A stretch of 64,000 bases of DNA. It comes from Aestuariivirga sp. (GTDB lineage: Bacteria > Pseudomonadota > Alphaproteobacteria > Rhizobiales > Aestuariivirgaceae). Each line of letters starts with the position of its first letter. Within the stretch, counting starts at the first letter, position 1. Shown here in pieces: positions 62,906-64,000 of the stretch. A program made the position numbers and the translations under genes. The notes under the pieces are model-generated. The model worked only from the letters and a program-made list of their open reading frames with translations. It was not told the origin of the DNA and did no database searches. Where the stretch lies: contig NZ_JADCDB010000010.1 of assembly GCF_020252395.1 (NCBI RefSeq), positions 62,001 through 126,000 on the forward strand, read 5' to 3'.

Positions 62906-63756
62906 CAGCCCCTCCCGCGCTGGGTGGGATCCAACGCGTCGCGCAACCCGTCGCCCACCAGGTTGAAGGCCAGCGCCAGGATCAGGATTGCGGCGCCGGG
63001 AATGAATACGAGCCATGGCGCATTGAGGAAGTAGGACTGGCTCTCGAAGATCATCATGCCCCAGGCCGGTGTGGGCGGCTGCACGCCGCGGCCCAGGAAG
63101 GACAGCATCGCTTCGAGCAGAACCGTGGTCGCGATGCCGAGTGTCGCATAGACGATGACGGTGGGAATGAGATGCGGCAGCAGGTGGCGGAGCAGGATGC
63201 GCAGGTTTCCGGCGCCCAGGGCGCGCGCCGCCTCGATGTATTCGCGCTCCGACAGCGCCACGGTCTCGGTGTAGATGACGCGTGCGATCTGTACCCAGTT
63301 CACTAGTGCGATGACGAGGATGACGATGTTGAGCCCGGGCTTCAGGATGGCGGCGAGTGCGATGGCCAGCAGCAGCGGCGGGAAGGCCATCATCAGGTCA
63401 GTGAGACGCATGATGGCCGCACCCGTCCAGCCGCGCAAGTATCCCGCAACGAGGCCGAGGGCGGCGCCAACTGCCACAGCAATGCCATTGGCCACGATGC
63501 CGATCAGCAGCGAGGTCCGCGCGCCGTAGAGAAGGCGCGAAAACTGGTCGCGGCCATTGGTGTCGGTGCCGAACCAGAAGCGCCAGCTGGGCGGAAGCGG
63601 TGAGCCTTCGAGCGTCAGCCCGTCGAAGAACTGCTCGGATGGGTTATAGGGGGCTATCACCGGCGCGAAGATTGCGGCCATGGCGAAAACAACGATAGTG
63701 ACCAGCCCGGCCATCGCCAGCCTGTCGCAGTGGAAGCGCTTCCACGTATCGCCCAT
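62905..63756 (-). CDS. peptide-type ABC transporter permease (second system, DppC-like)
   Basis: This 283-residue permease has the WFGTDTNGRDQFSRLLYGART signature and the EAARALGAGNLRILLRHLLPH loop of the DppC class. ATG 63756 follows GAGGG at about six bases; an in-frame extension to 63915 would encode a Pro/Arg stretch across the G-tract and is rejected. It is the first gene of the second importer operon within the window. Confidence 0.93.
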   Translation of the reverse strand: MGDTWKRFHCDRLAMAGLVTIVVFAMAAIFAPVIAPYNPSEQFFDGLTLEGSPLPPSWRFWFGTDTNGRDQFSRLLYGARTSLLIGIVANGIAVAVGAALGLVAGYLRGWTGAAIMRLTDLMMAFPPLLLAIALAAILKPGLNIVILVIALVNWVQIARVIYTETVALSEREYIEAARALGAGNLRILLRHLLPHLIPTVIVYATLGIATTVLLEAMLSFLGRGVQPPTPAWGMMIFESQSYFLNAPWLVFIPGAAILILALAFNLVGDGLRDALDPTQRGRG

Positions 63757-64000
63757 GAACCACCCTCGCCCGACTTGAAAAAAAGAGGCCGGTTTTTCCG
63801 GCAAAACCGTGGGCGTGGCAAGGGCTTGGGCTCGCCGCCTCCCGGGGGGGGGGGGTGAATTGCGGTTACCGGCAACGCGGCCAACCCACCCTTCAGGAAC
63901 AGTGCCAGACGCCAAGGACCTGCGGCGCCATCATCATGCCGATATCATTCACGCGGCATGTCCGTGCGCTGGTGAATAACGGCGTTCTTGTCGGCGAAGA
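63757..64000. other. leader of the second ABC operon and right window edge
   Basis: This stretch precedes the minus-strand permease start and should hold its promoter, which I cannot place. It contains a run of twelve G (63844-63855). Near the right edge both a plus-strand frame from ATG 63936 and a minus-strand frame ending at 63893 are open to the boundary, but each is too short to support a gene call. Confidence 0.6.
63844..63855. repeat. G12 homopolymer tract
   Basis: Twelve consecutive G lie 88 bases upstream of the DppC-like start codon on the minus strand. No other mononucleotide run of this length was noticed in the window. Confidence 0.9.

Noticed and set aside
1-64000. CRISPR array, prophage or insertion sequence
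   Set aside because: No spaced direct repeats, phage structural genes, transposase or terminal inverted repeats were seen.
63893-64000. Partial gene at the right edge on either strand
   Set aside because: Both a plus-strand frame from 63936 and a minus-strand frame ending at 63893 remain open to the edge, but at 22 and 35 codons neither shows a motif or a good ribosome site.

Overview
The window looks like the chromosome of a GC-rich alphaproteobacterium of the Hyphomicrobiales (Rhizobiales) type. The evidence is gene order and content: ctaD-ctaB-coxF-ctaG-ctaE-DUF983-SURF1-thrC-M16 peptidase, lnt-XRE-metK-trmB, and rimP-nusA-ylxR-infB-rbfA-truB-rpsO-pnp are all arrangements usual in that group. 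Intergenic palindromes resembling rhizobial mosaic repeats point the same way. I see no transposase, integrase, prophage gene or CRISPR array.

Bases 1-28.7 kb are core genome. The aa3 cytochrome c oxidase operon is cut by the left edge inside ctaD, at the haem-ligand histidines, and runs through haem O synthase, the Cox11 copper chaperone, subunit III and SURF1. It is followed by threonine synthase, a processing-peptidase-like M16 protease, a GNAT acetyltransferase and a large membrane EAL protein with a degenerate GGDEF domain. Next come yqgE, a periplasmic DsbD-alpha-like protein, a Prx5-type peroxiredoxin, a DUF1989 / Asp-Glu racemase pair, lnt, an XRE regulator, metK and trmB. A 646-bp non-coding stretch holds REP-like repeats and, just before rimP, a terminator-like hairpin that may be a leader attenuator. 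The transcription/translation operon rimP to pnp then ends at a strong terminator.

Bases 28.7-36.4 kb hold single metabolic genes: a fasciclin-domain protein, GABA-type aminotransferase, amidase, acyl-CoA ligase, MBL hydrolase and BioY. They also hold a palindromic mosaic repeat, tRNA-Pro(CGG), tRNA-Gln(TTG) and an exported protein of unknown function.

Bases 36.6-64 kb form an accessory nitrogen/amine catabolism region. It contains (i) a rearranged glutamate-synthase-like set (separate class II amidotransferase, a GXGXG-FMN fusion, and a GltD-like protein carrying a second barrel-like domain); (ii) a Tat-exported YtcJ-type amidohydrolase followed by a candidate 53-residue secreted peptide; (iii) a non-pyrrolysine MttB homologue translationally coupled to a trimethylamine-dehydrogenase-like flavoprotein that lacks the cysteine used for covalent FMN; and (iv) a divergent CocE-type hydrolase plus a complete peptide-type ABC importer and a BetI-like TetR regulator. 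The MttB/flavoprotein and hydrolase/importer operons face each other across one short region with well-formed promoters on both strands and a 6+4+6 palindrome over the rightward -10. On the minus strand follows (v) a second peptide-type ABC importer with an embedded formamidase-family amidase and a trailing kinase-like gene.

My working hypothesis is that the 36.6-64 kb block imports N-methylated or amide-linked compounds, hydrolyses and demethylates them, and channels the nitrogen through the glutamate-synthase-like complex. The parts are well supported as families; the pathway is inference. The last 244 bases hold the leader of the second ABC operon, a run of twelve G, and no gene I can call.
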